64,000 nucleotides of DNA from Aurantimonas sp. HBX-1. GTDB lineage: Bacteria > Pseudomonadota > Alphaproteobacteria > Rhizobiales > Rhizobiaceae. Of this stretch, positions 18,291 through 27,951 are shown in pieces (position 1 is the first letter of the stretch; the number at the start of each line of letters is the position of its first letter). The notes beneath the pieces were generated by a model. The model had not been told where the DNA came from. It ran no database searches and saw only the letters and a list, made by a program, of their open reading frames with translations. The stretch is taken from the NCBI RefSeq assembly GCF_021391535.1, contig NZ_CP090066.1:3795501-3859500 (forward strand). Reading direction: 5' to 3'. The position numbers were made by a program, and so were the translations under genes.

Positions 18291-18538
18291 CGACCGGACG
18301 AACGCCGCCAGGCGACGGAATGAGGACCGCCTGCAGCCCCATGCCAAGACATGGAATCACGCCGTCGCTTCCCGTCGGCATCAGCCCAAACGGAACCGCC
18401 GCGCGGCGACGGGGTCGCGCGCACGGTTCCGGAGCGATCAAAGAGCCCTGACATCACAGGACCACGGCGACGAAAGACCTCGTTCGGAGCCGGCCGGGAG
18501 GCAATGCCTCGCCGCCGGTCGCCCGATCAGCCCGTCAT

Positions 18539-18838
18539 TCAGCCGTAGGCGGGACGCGGCGCGGGAGCACCACCCGGACGCGCGGCGCCGGGAGCACCAG
18601 GTGCGCCGGGACGCAGCTTGCGCTTCGGGCCGGGCAGCAGGCCTTCGCGCTGCGCCTGCTTGCGGGCGAGCTTGCGGGTGCGGCGGATCGCTTCCTGCTT
18701 CTCGCGGGCGCGGCGTTCCGAGGGCTTCTCGTAGGCGCGGCGCGCCTTCATCTCGCGGAACACGCCTTCGCGCTGCAGCTTCTTCTTCAGGGCCCGGAGG
18801 GCCTGATCGACATTGTTGTCTCTGACGTCGACTTTCAA
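18539..18838 (-). CDS. rpsU: 30S ribosomal protein S21
   Basis: The 99-residue protein contains the S21 core KVDVRDNNVDQALRALKKKL and the basic stretch EMKARRAYEKPSERRAREK, plus a Pro/Gly/Ala-rich tail of about 30 residues typical of alphaproteobacteria. The start is TTG 18838: AAGGAG ends five bases before it and the family begins M-K-V, so the in-frame TTG at 18856 lies upstream of the ribosome site and cannot be the start. A terminator-like hairpin ending at 18855 lies just upstream of the ribosome site. Confidence 0.93.
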   Translation of the reverse strand: MKVDVRDNNVDQALRALKKKLQREGVFREMKARRAYEKPSERRAREKQEAIRRTRKLARKQAQREGLLPGPKRKLRPGAPGAPGAARPGGAPAPRPAYG

Positions 18839-18854
18839 AACAGCTCCTTCGTTC

Positions 18855-18891
18855 AAAAAACGGCAAATGCCCGCGAACGCGGGTCATTGCC
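18855..18891 (-). terminator. Terminator-like hairpin in the rpsU leader
   Basis: On the minus strand GGCAATGACCCGC pairs with GCGGGCATTTGCC with a single-base bulge on each side. The loop is formed around TTCG and is followed by G and six T (18860-18855). This is a strong intrinsic-terminator structure. It either ends the upstream Lys/Ala-rich gene's transcript or attenuates rpsU, whose ribosome site begins six bases later. Confidence 0.7.
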
Positions 18892-18922
18892 TTGCACTCT
18901 GGGTCCTATGACCCTTGTTGGA

Positions 18923-19207
18923 TCAGGCGACCGGCTTCTTGGCGCGCGCAGCGGGTTTAGCCGCTTTCGGCGCTGCCTTGGCCTTGGTCGCCGTCTTCGC
19001 CTTCGCCGCCGGCTTCTTCACCTTGACGGGTGCCGGCGGCTCGGCGGCGTCCCGCTCCAGCCGAAGCTGCTTGAGACGGGCCGTCTTCTCGCCGCGAGCC
19101 TGCGTTTCCGCAGCGATTATCCCGACCGCCGAACCTTTTACGGGACGGTCCGGAGGACCGGAAAGGACGGCTTCGGCGCGTTCCCGCGCCCTTCGAGAGT
19201 TGTCCAT
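18923..19207 (-). CDS. Lys/Ala-rich small basic protein
   Basis: The 94-residue product begins MDNSRRARERAEAVLSGPPD. After a short globular-looking part it ends in about 40 residues of alternating Ala, Lys and Pro (VKVKKPAAKAKTATKAKAAP and onward), resembling the histone H1-like tails found on some bacterial nucleic-acid-binding proteins. The ATG at 19207 has an AAGG about eight bases upstream. It lies between cspA and rpsU on the same strand, each separated by a hairpin. No domain is recognised; a DNA- or RNA-binding role is inferred from charge only. Confidence 0.6.
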   Translation of the reverse strand: MDNSRRARERAEAVLSGPPDRPVKGSAVGIIAAETQARGEKTARLKQLRLERDAAEPPAPVKVKKPAAKAKTATKAKAAPKAAKPAARAKKPVA

Positions 19208-19271
19208 CGCATGGACCTTCTTGTTCGTCTTGTGTCGAAGCGATGCAGGCATCGACAGGAAGGCAACGGCT

Positions 19272-19302
19272 GAGGCGGCCGACGGATCCCGTCAGCCGCC
19301 TC
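19272..19302 (-). terminator. Hairpin downstream of cspA
   Basis: A 14 bp stem with one T-G wobble (GAGGCGGCTGACGG with CCGTCGGCCGCCTC on the minus strand) and a three-base loop begins nine bases after the cspA stop. There is no T-tract, so it may act as a 3' stabilising stem or a weak terminator. Confidence 0.6.
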
Positions 19303-19310
19303 GCCGGATA

Positions 19311-19523
19311 TCAAAGGCGCTGGACGTTGATCGCCTTCGGGCCCTTGCCGCGCGTGTCCGGCTCGGTGTCGAAGCTGATCTTGTCACCCTCGTTGAGCGA
19401 GGAGATGCCTGCGCGCTCGAGAGCGGAAACGTGAAGGAACACGTCCTTCGCGCCGCCATCGGGCGTCACGAATCCGAAACCCTTCGCCTCGTTGAAGAAT
19501 TTGACGGTACCAGTCTGGCTCAT
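19311..19523 (-). CDS. cspA: Cold-shock domain protein
   Basis: The 70-residue OB-fold protein carries RNP1 (GFGFVTPD, residues about 14-21) and RNP2 (DVFLHVSAL, about 26-34). It binds single-stranded nucleic acid and acts as an RNA chaperone. The ATG at 19523 is preceded by AGAAGG; the in-frame upstream extension to 19562 is not part of the family. A strong hairpin follows the stop codon. Confidence 0.95.
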   Translation of the reverse strand: MSQTGTVKFFNEAKGFGFVTPDGGAKDVFLHVSALERAGISSLNEGDKISFDTEPDTRGKGPKAINVQRL

Positions 19524-19864
19524 GGAATGACCTTCTGTCGCTTGCCGGCCGCTTCCGGACACGGCTGAAGCCGTCGCACTGCGAACGCCTTCCAGGTTGC
19601 TTGTAGACGCGGCAAGCCGCGGCCGAAGTTCGGAAGTTCACAAGGATTCGGCGCAAGGGTCGGTTCCCTGGGCCCGTCGGAGATCATCCGGGGGCGACCC
19701 CTTGCGTGGTCGGAACGTCTGCCAAACTCCGGGTCTGCAAAATACCCGAAGCTCCATTATGAGCCGCGGCAACGCCAGACGCAAGGGCAACCCTCCGCCT
19801 CGGCCCTCTCTGCCGCGATGTCAGCCCGGCCCGCGTCCGCGAGGACGCGAGCCAAATGACCCGG
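19524..19864. other. Intergenic region with the cspA leader
   Basis: This 341-base stretch lies between cspA and the 3' end of the P450 gene. Its first 100 bases upstream of cspA contain small stems such as ACGGCT-TC-AGCCGT, consistent with a structured cold-shock leader. The remaining part has no supported gene; a short basic ORF starting at 19759 runs antisense into the P450 gene and is not believed. Confidence 0.5.
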
Positions 19865-21241
19865 TCAGCGCCGGGAAACCCGCATCGGCATGCCGCCCAG
19901 CGGCTGGATGGTGATGCGCTGGACCACTTCCGGCGCCGCCGTGCCGGCATAGTCGAAGCGCAGGCCGCGCAGCAGGCTGGCCAGCGCGATGACGCCTTCG
20001 TTGAGCGCGAAGCCGGCGCCGATGCAGACCCGTGGGCCGATGCCGAAGGGCAGATACTGGAAGCGGTCGATGGATTCGCGGTTGCCGGGCAGGAAGCGGC
20101 TCGGGATGAAGTGATCCGGCCGGTCCCACAGCATCTCGTGGCGGTGGATGAGCCAGGGCATCACCAGCACCGTCGAGCCGGCCGGAATGTCGACGCCGCC
20201 GGTGCTGTCGGCCGCAAGCGCCGTGCGGTTGAGCGAGGGCGCCGGCGGGTAGAGGCGCAGCGCCTCCTCGAAGGCGGCGCGCGTATGGACGAGCTTGTCG
20301 GCCCAGTCGTTCGGATCGGCGAGCGTCGGCAGCAGCGTGTCCAACTCGGCCTCGACCAGCGCCCGCTCCTCCGGCGCCTGGCTGAGCAGGTAGAGCGTCC
20401 AGGTGAGCGAGCGGGCGGTGGTCTCGTGGCCGGCGCCGATAAAGGTGATGATGTTGTCCTCGATCTCGGCCGAGGAGAGCCCGTCGGCCTTGACCAGCAG
20501 CGACAGCAGGTCGTTGGGCGCGCCGTCCGGGTCGCGCTCGATCTGGGCGCGCCGGCGCGCCACCGTGTCGGCGATGAGGGCCCGGAAATAGAGCATCGAC
20601 TTGCGCCCCTTCAGCCGCCGCAGGCGGGGCAGGAAGGCGGGGGCGCCGAGCAGGTCGAGCGGGTCGATCCGGCCCATCGAGCCGAGGAACTGCTGCGTCG
20701 AGCGGGCGAAGGCCTCCGGCTCGCTGGCGATGTCGTCGGAGAACAGCGTCGCCTGCAGGATATCGAAGGTGAGCAGCGTCATCTCGTGCGCGGCGTCGGT
20801 GACGCGGCCTTCCAGCCGTCCCAGCCGCTCGGCGGCGCGGCGGGAGCGCAGCTCCATGGCGCCGGTGAAGCCGGCGATGTGGCGCGGCGTGAAGACCGGG
20901 GCGATGGCCTTGCGGGTGCGCCGCCACAGCGGGCCCTCGGCGGTCAGCAGCCCGTCGCGCAGGAGCGGACGCAGGAGGCGCTGGCGCAGCGGCTGCATGA
21001 CGTAGTTGCGGGCATTGTCGACCATGCAGTGGCGCACGCCCGCCGGGTCGTTGATGACGATGTTGGGGACGCCCAGCCAGCTGCCGCGGATATACGGCTC
21101 CTTGAACGCACGGGTGCCCCAGATCTCGATCGGGTTGCGCGTCGCGGTCCGCAGGAAGCCGGCAAAGCCGAGCGGCGTGGCATGCGGCACCGGAGCGGGC
21201 GCGCGGAACGGCCGGGCGGGAGAGGCGATGGGATGGTCCAT
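19865..21241 (-). CDS. Cytochrome P450
   Basis: The 458-residue haem-thiolate monooxygenase has the I-helix oxygen-activation motif GAGHETT (269-275), the ExxR pair Glu326/Arg329 (FEEALRLYPP), and the haem loop FGIGPRVCIGAGFA with ligand Cys406. It is soluble, without an N-terminal anchor. The start is ATG 21241. It stands alone between cspA and the divergent gyrB; no ferredoxin or reductase gene is adjacent. The substrate cannot be predicted, though the sequence style resembles the fatty-acid/terpene-hydroxylating groups of Rhizobiales. Confidence 0.93.
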   Translation of the reverse strand: MDHPIASPARPFRAPAPVPHATPLGFAGFLRTATRNPIEIWGTRAFKEPYIRGSWLGVPNIVINDPAGVRHCMVDNARNYVMQPLRQRLLRPLLRDGLLTAEGPLWRRTRKAIAPVFTPRHIAGFTGAMELRSRRAAERLGRLEGRVTDAAHEMTLLTFDILQATLFSDDIASEPEAFARSTQQFLGSMGRIDPLDLLGAPAFLPRLRRLKGRKSMLYFRALIADTVARRRAQIERDPDGAPNDLLSLLVKADGLSSAEIEDNIITFIGAGHETTARSLTWTLYLLSQAPEERALVEAELDTLLPTLADPNDWADKLVHTRAAFEEALRLYPPAPSLNRTALAADSTGGVDIPAGSTVLVMPWLIHRHEMLWDRPDHFIPSRFLPGNRESIDRFQYLPFGIGPRVCIGAGFALNEGVIALASLLRGLRFDYAGTAAPEVVQRITIQPLGGMPMRVSRR

Positions 21242-21429
21242 GGGCGCGGGAATCCTTGCGTTCCGACGCATATGGGCGCGGCGGGCGCCGGCGTCGAGAA
21301 GCGACCGCCGCCAGGGCCGGCCCGAGCGCGCCCTTCGCCTTTCAAAAGCCCCTGCGACACTCTATATACGGCGCACGCGAGAGGCGATTCGTCGCGGCTC
21401 GCCGTGCCTGCCCGAACCCAAGGAACATC

Positions 21430-23865
<2,436 letters not shown>

Positions 23866-23881
23866 GCGGGCGTCTCGGCGA

Positions 23882-23920
23882 GGCGGAGAACGCTCCGCCC
23901 CGGGTCGGGGTCTGACCCGG
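23882..23920 (+). terminator. Tandem hairpins after gyrB
   Basis: Two perfect 7 bp stems follow the gyrB stop in tandem: GGCGGAG-aacg-CTCCGCC (23882-23899) and CCGGGTC, seven-base loop, GACCCGG (23900-23920). No T-tract follows, so termination is not certain. Confidence 0.55.
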
Positions 23921-24099
23921 ATGCCGCCGACCGCCGACTACAGGCGGCGTCGGCCGTCCTCGTCGTCCAACGACCACCGCGGCGACCTGCCCGTTGCAGG
24001 CGTCGCCGGCGTTCGACAGTGCGATCGCATCGTGGGCGGGCCGGCCGCGATCAAGAACGATGGCCGGCTCCGCCACATCCGGCCGGCAGCGGCTCCGGC

Positions 24100-24603
24100 T
24101 CATCCGGGCCGCAGCATGCGCATCAGGAGCCCGTCCTTGCGCCAGAACTGGTGATAGAGCGACGCCACGACATGGAGCGCGATGAGGCCGATGAAGAGCG
24201 GCTTTCCCAGTTCGTGAACTTCGCCGAACGGGTCGCCGAGATAATAGGCGAGCAGCCCCGTGACCGGCACCACGACCAGCAGCGCGTAGAACAGCCAGTG
24301 GGAGATCCGGCCCGCCACTTCCAGCGCCCTGCTCGCCTCGGGCGCGGCCGGCGTTCCCCGTCCGACGCGCAACGCCAGGCGGATGGCGACCAGCCCGAGG
24401 ATGGCGATGCCGAAATAATAGTGCACGCTCGCAAGACGCGCATCGAGCGCCGATGCGGCACGTCCCTCCTCCGCCGCCTCGACGAACGCGGTCATGCTTT
24501 CGCCGAAGACGAGCTGGACGAGAACCAGCGCGGCGATCAGCCAGTGCAGGCCGATCTGGAGGGTAGAGTAGCCTCGCACGTCATCGATGCTGTCGCCGAT
24601 CAT
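24100..24603 (-). CDS. Cytochrome b561
   Basis: The 167-residue protein has four transmembrane segments and the cytochrome b561 pattern of conserved histidines: LQIGLHWLIAAL (His19), VHYYFGIAILG (His61), ISHWLFYALLV (His100) and LHVVASLYHQFW (His142 and His150). It is a di-haem inner-membrane electron carrier that could pass quinol electrons to periplasmic acceptors. It lies 97 bp downstream of the cytochrome c peroxidase gene on the same strand and is a plausible partner. Confidence 0.9.
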   Translation of the reverse strand: MIGDSIDDVRGYSTLQIGLHWLIAALVLVQLVFGESMTAFVEAAEEGRAASALDARLASVHYYFGIAILGLVAIRLALRVGRGTPAAPEASRALEVAGRISHWLFYALLVVVPVTGLLAYYLGDPFGEVHELGKPLFIGLIALHVVASLYHQFWRKDGLLMRMLRPG

Positions 24604-24700
24604 GGTCGTCTCCTGCGCGTTTCGAACCGAGGATCATCGCGCCGCGAGGGCGGGCCCGCCGGCACCCGCCGGCCGGTGCAGGCGCCGGAGCCTTGGCCGA

Positions 24701-25738
24701 TCACTGCTGCGGGCGCGGCGTGTCCGCGGTGCTGGGCGGCAGCGTGGGATAGACGATCCGCGGCATCTCGCCGGTCAGGCTGTCGAGAAACGCCGCGATG
24801 CTCGCCTCCTGATCGGCGTCGAGCGCCGACCCGAGCTGGGCCGAACCCATGACCCCTACGGCCAGTTTCAGATCCCAGACCGCGCCCGAATGGAAGTACG
24901 GCGGCGTGACGGCGATGTTGCGCAATGTCGGCACCTTGAAGACGTAGGCGTCCTCCTCGGCGCGGGTGACCGCGAAGCGGCCCTTGTCGCCGGGCGGCAG
25001 GATCGCCCAATCCGGCTTCTCGACGACGCCGAAGGGCCGGTAGCTGTTACCGCCGAGATTGATGCCGTTGTGGCAGGCCGCGCAACCCTGGTCGATGAAC
25101 GCGCGCAGGCCGGCCTGCTGTTCGTCGTTCAGCGCCGCGTCGTCGCCGCGCAGAAAACGGTCGAACGGCGCGTCCGGCGTGATCAGCGTCTGCTCGAAGG
25201 CGGCGATCGCGGCTTCGGCATTGGCAAAGTTGACCGGATCGGGGTCGGCCGGAAAGGCCGCGGCGAAGAGCGGCCGATAGCCGGGGATGCCCTTCAACTG
25301 CTCCACGACATGTTCCTGCGTCGAGCCCATCTCGACCGGGTTGACCATCGGTCCGCCCGCCTGCTCGGCCAGGTCGGCGGCCCGGCCATCCCAGAACTGC
25401 GCGGTGTTGAAGGTCGCGTTCAGGACGGTGGGAGAGTTTCGCCCGCCCTTCTGCCAGCGATGACCGAGGGATACCGGCGCGAGGTCCGCACCGCCGGTGC
25501 CGAGATTGTGGCAGGTGTTGCAGCTGATGTTGTGCCCCTCGGAAAGCCGGGGCTCGAAGAACAGCGCCTTGCCGAGTTCCACGGCGGCCGGATCGGGCGC
25601 CGGGTCCGGGGACTGGGGGATCGGCTCGAAGAGGGCGAGGGCTTCCTCGCGCAGACCGGGGCCGGCGGCGGACGCCACACTGCCTGCGATGCCTGCAAGC
25701 ACGGCCGTCGCGGAAACCATCAACGCATTCCGTCTCAT
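24701..25738 (-). CDS. ccpA: Di-haem cytochrome c peroxidase
   Basis: The 345-residue periplasmic enzyme reduces hydrogen peroxide with electrons from cytochrome c. A signal peptide covers MRRNALMVSATAVLAGIAGS to about Ala25. Two CxxCH haem sites are present: Cys73-Asn-Thr-Cys76-His77 and Cys219-Ala-Ala-Cys222-His223. The start at ATG 25738 follows GGAGG; the longer in-frame reading would put 24 residues before the signal peptide and is rejected. An FNR/FixK-type site lies 59-72 bp upstream. MauG-like paralogues are the alternative, but length and context favour CCP. Confidence 0.9.
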   Translation of the reverse strand: MRRNALMVSATAVLAGIAGSVASAAGPGLREEALALFEPIPQSPDPAPDPAAVELGKALFFEPRLSEGHNISCNTCHNLGTGGADLAPVSLGHRWQKGGRNSPTVLNATFNTAQFWDGRAADLAEQAGGPMVNPVEMGSTQEHVVEQLKGIPGYRPLFAAAFPADPDPVNFANAEAAIAAFEQTLITPDAPFDRFLRGDDAALNDEQQAGLRAFIDQGCAACHNGINLGGNSYRPFGVVEKPDWAILPPGDKGRFAVTRAEEDAYVFKVPTLRNIAVTPPYFHSGAVWDLKLAVGVMGSAQLGSALDADQEASIAAFLDSLTGEMPRIVYPTLPPSTADTPRPQQ

Positions 25739-25796
25739 GCGCAGCCTCCGTCGATCTTCAGAAGACCAAAGGATCGCCGAACGGAGGTCAGCTTCC

Positions 25797-25810
25797 TTGA
25801 TCCAGGTCAA
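25797..25810. promoter_or_regulatory. FNR/FixK/Anr-type binding site
   Basis: TTGATCCAGGTCAA matches the consensus TTGAT-N4-ATCAA except for one position in the right half (GTCAA). It sits upstream of the cytochrome c peroxidase start, where FNR-family activators are known to control ccp genes in low oxygen. It is the only such box I found in the 384-base gap between ccpA and the divergent peroxiredoxin gene; the rest of that gap shows nothing recognisable. Confidence 0.65.
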
Positions 25811-26122
25811 TTACATTCGGCTCGCCGTAAATCGAAGCGCCAAGGCGGCGTAACCGCAAGCAACAGGAGCGGAACGACCGGTGCCTGTCGGGCACCGGGC
25901 GGCCCCGATCGCATCTGACGTGCCGGCCCGACAGGGACGGGTCCCGACATCTCACGAGGTTCAGGCAGACTACTGCCGGGATGCAGCGGAGCGGGCTCTC
26001 CGGTGCCGGACCGCAGGCCGACGTCGACGCGAGGGCGGATTGACGGGGATCAAGGACGCGACATGGCCGCTGCCGCACCGTGGCGGCCATGCGCCCCGAG
26101 ACGACCGCAAAGGAAACCCGCC

Positions 26123-26749
26123 ATGGGACTTCACATCGGCGATACCGCGCCCGACTTCACCGCCGACACGTCCACCGGGACGATCTCGTTCCATGACTGG
26201 ATCGGCACGTCCTGGGTGTTCTTCTTCAGCCATCCCGGCGATTTCACACCCGTCTGCACCACCGAGATCGGCCGGACGGCGCAGCTCGCCGGCGAATTCG
26301 CCAAGCGCAACGTCAAGCCGCTCGGCCTGTCGACGGACAGCGCCGAGGACCACCGGAAATGGATCGCGGACGTCGACGACACCCAGCACACGACCGTGAC
26401 CTTTCCCATCGTCGCCGACCCGGACGGCACGGTGGCGAAGCTCTACGACATGATCCATGACGGCCAGAGCAGCACGCAGGCGGTGCGGTCGGTGTTCATC
26501 ATCGACCCCGACAAAAAGATCCGCCTGACCCTGACCTACCCGATGAACGTGGGGCGGAATTTCGAGGAGATCCTGCGCGTCATCGATGCGCTGCAACTGG
26601 CCGATGCCAGGAAGATCGCCACGCCCGCGGACTGGCGGAAGGGCGGCGAGGTGATCATTCCGACCTCGATCGACACCGCCGCCGCGAAATTGCTGTTCCC
26701 GCAGGGCTGGACGGAAATCCGCCCGTATCTGCGCACCACGACGGTCTGA
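26123..26749 (+). CDS. 1-Cys peroxiredoxin (Prx6 type)
   Basis: The 208-residue peroxidase has the active-site segment HPGDFTPVCTTEIG with peroxidatic Cys45 and no second resolving cysteine in the C-terminal half. The C-terminal dimerisation part (GGEVIIPTSIDTAAAKLLFP) is that of the Prx6 group. It reduces peroxides in the cytosol. The start at ATG 26123 follows AAAGGA. A DUF302-like ORF follows 49 bp downstream. Confidence 0.94.
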   Translation: MGLHIGDTAPDFTADTSTGTISFHDWIGTSWVFFFSHPGDFTPVCTTEIGRTAQLAGEFAKRNVKPLGLSTDSAEDHRKWIADVDDTQHTTVTFPIVADPDGTVAKLYDMIHDGQSSTQAVRSVFIIDPDKKIRLTLTYPMNVGRNFEEILRVIDALQLADARKIATPADWRKGGEVIIPTSIDTAAAKLLFPQGWTEIRPYLRTTTV

Positions 26750-26798
26750 AACCGTCTCGAGGCGCGGCGACGTCGACTCCGATGAGACAGGTGGAACC

Positions 26799-27134
26799 AT
26801 GACCTACACGATCAATCGGCTGATCTCCGGCGCCACCATCGACGACGTCGACCGGCGCACGCGTGCCGCCCTCGCCGAGCATGGCTTCGGCGTGCTCACC
26901 GAGATCGACGTCAAGGCGACGATGAAGAAGAAGCTGGATGTCGAGATGCCACCCTACCGCATTCTCGGCGCCTGCAATCCGGGCATGGCCTACCAGGCCA
27001 TCGGGCTGGAGCCGCGTCGGGTCAGCCGACCTGCGCCGGCAACGGCGCGCAGCCGGCGCTCTCGCGCACCGCCATCGCCTCGGCGAGGTGACCGGAAAGC
27101 TGGGCGATACGGGTCTCGTGCGCCGGGTGGGTAG
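26799..27134 (+). pseudogene. Truncated DUF302 protein gene
   Basis: The ORF starts with a good DUF302 N-terminal half (INRLISGATIDDVDRRTRAA, GFGVLTEIDVKATMKKKL, PYRILGACNPGMAYQAIG; residues 1-70). It then turns abruptly into an Arg/Pro-rich tail (RRVSRPAPATARSRRSRAPP) that is simply the antisense of the M48 peptidase 3' end. The DUF302 second half, normally beginning with a leucine/cysteine strand (MLPCNV-like), is missing. This looks like a deletion that joined the middle of a DUF302 gene to the end of the convergent peptidase gene. Confidence 0.75.
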
Positions 27135-27831
27135 AGAGGATCTCCGGCGAGGCGCGGCCAAGTTCCGCCATGCGCTGCCATATCTGCGCGGCCGCCCGTG
27201 GATCGTAGCAGGCCCTCGCCATCAGGATCATGCCGATCCTGTCCGCCTCGCTCTCGTGGGTCCGCGAGAACGGCCGCAGGATGCCATATTCCGCTCCGAG
27301 CCCGAGCGCGCCGGCGATCGCCGCCTGCGCGGCCGGATCGGCATCGGCGAAGAACAGCGAGGCGGCGAACTGCCCGAGCCGGGCGAATTCCTGCTGCGTC
27401 AGGCGCTCTTCGGGATGGCGCGCGATGACGTGCGCGATCTCGTGGCCGACCACGGCGGCCAGCCCGTCCTCGAGGCCGGTGACCGGCAGCAGCCCGGTCT
27501 GCACCGCGAGATTGCCGTTCGGCAGCGCGAAGGCGTTGGGCGCGGGATCGTCGATGACCGCGAAGTCCCAGTCGAAGTCGCGGCCGGCAAGCGCGTTGGC
27601 GTGCGGGGCAAGCCGCGCCACGATGTCCCTGACCGCCTCGACGGCAGGTCCCTCCGCGACGACCGGCTCGCGCGCCAGGACCTCGTCGAAGGCGCGCTCG
27701 CCGAGCGACGCCGCGGTATCTGCATCGACGCCGATCACGTGCCAGCGGCCGGTGTGCGGCACCGTGTCCCAGCCGAAGACCAGGGTCCAGCCGGCGCTGA
27801 GAACGGCGAAGACGAAGGCGAAAATGTACAC
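27022..27831 (-). CDS. M48 family zinc metallopeptidase
   Basis: The 269-residue protein has a hydrophobic N-terminus (signal anchor, residues 2-20) and the gluzincin motif His130-Glu131-Ile-Ala-His134. The third zinc ligand is Glu193 in THESEADRIG. The repeated THPAHETRIAQL near the C-terminus is typical of the BepA/LoiP-like group involved in outer-membrane quality control. Translation begins at GTG 27831 behind CAGGAG. The 3' end overlaps the truncated DUF302 ORF by 113 bases on the opposite strand. Confidence 0.92.
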   Translation of the reverse strand: MYIFAFVFAVLSAGWTLVFGWDTVPHTGRWHVIGVDADTAASLGERAFDEVLAREPVVAEGPAVEAVRDIVARLAPHANALAGRDFDWDFAVIDDPAPNAFALPNGNLAVQTGLLPVTGLEDGLAAVVGHEIAHVIARHPEERLTQQEFARLGQFAASLFFADADPAAQAAIAGALGLGAEYGILRPFSRTHESEADRIGMILMARACYDPRAAAQIWQRMAELGRASPEILSTHPAHETRIAQLSGHLAEAMAVRESAGCAPLPAQVG

Positions 27832-27951
27832 GGCAACTCCTGAGGGTCGCCCGGGGCGGGCGCGCTGCCGCTGATATGGGAACGCCCCGCCGCAGCGCCA
27901 TGTCGGGCGGGACGAACGGCGCGGTCGCGGGCCGATGCCGGACGGCGGCCG

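Noticed and set aside
19759..19914. Small basic plus-strand ORF beginning MSRGNARRKGN
   Set aside because: It runs into the 3' end of the P450 gene antisense, has no ribosome site, and its composition is that of random GC-rich sequence.
26799..27134. Intact DUF302 gene
   Set aside because: Only the N-terminal half of the family sequence is present; the rest is antisense peptidase sequence.
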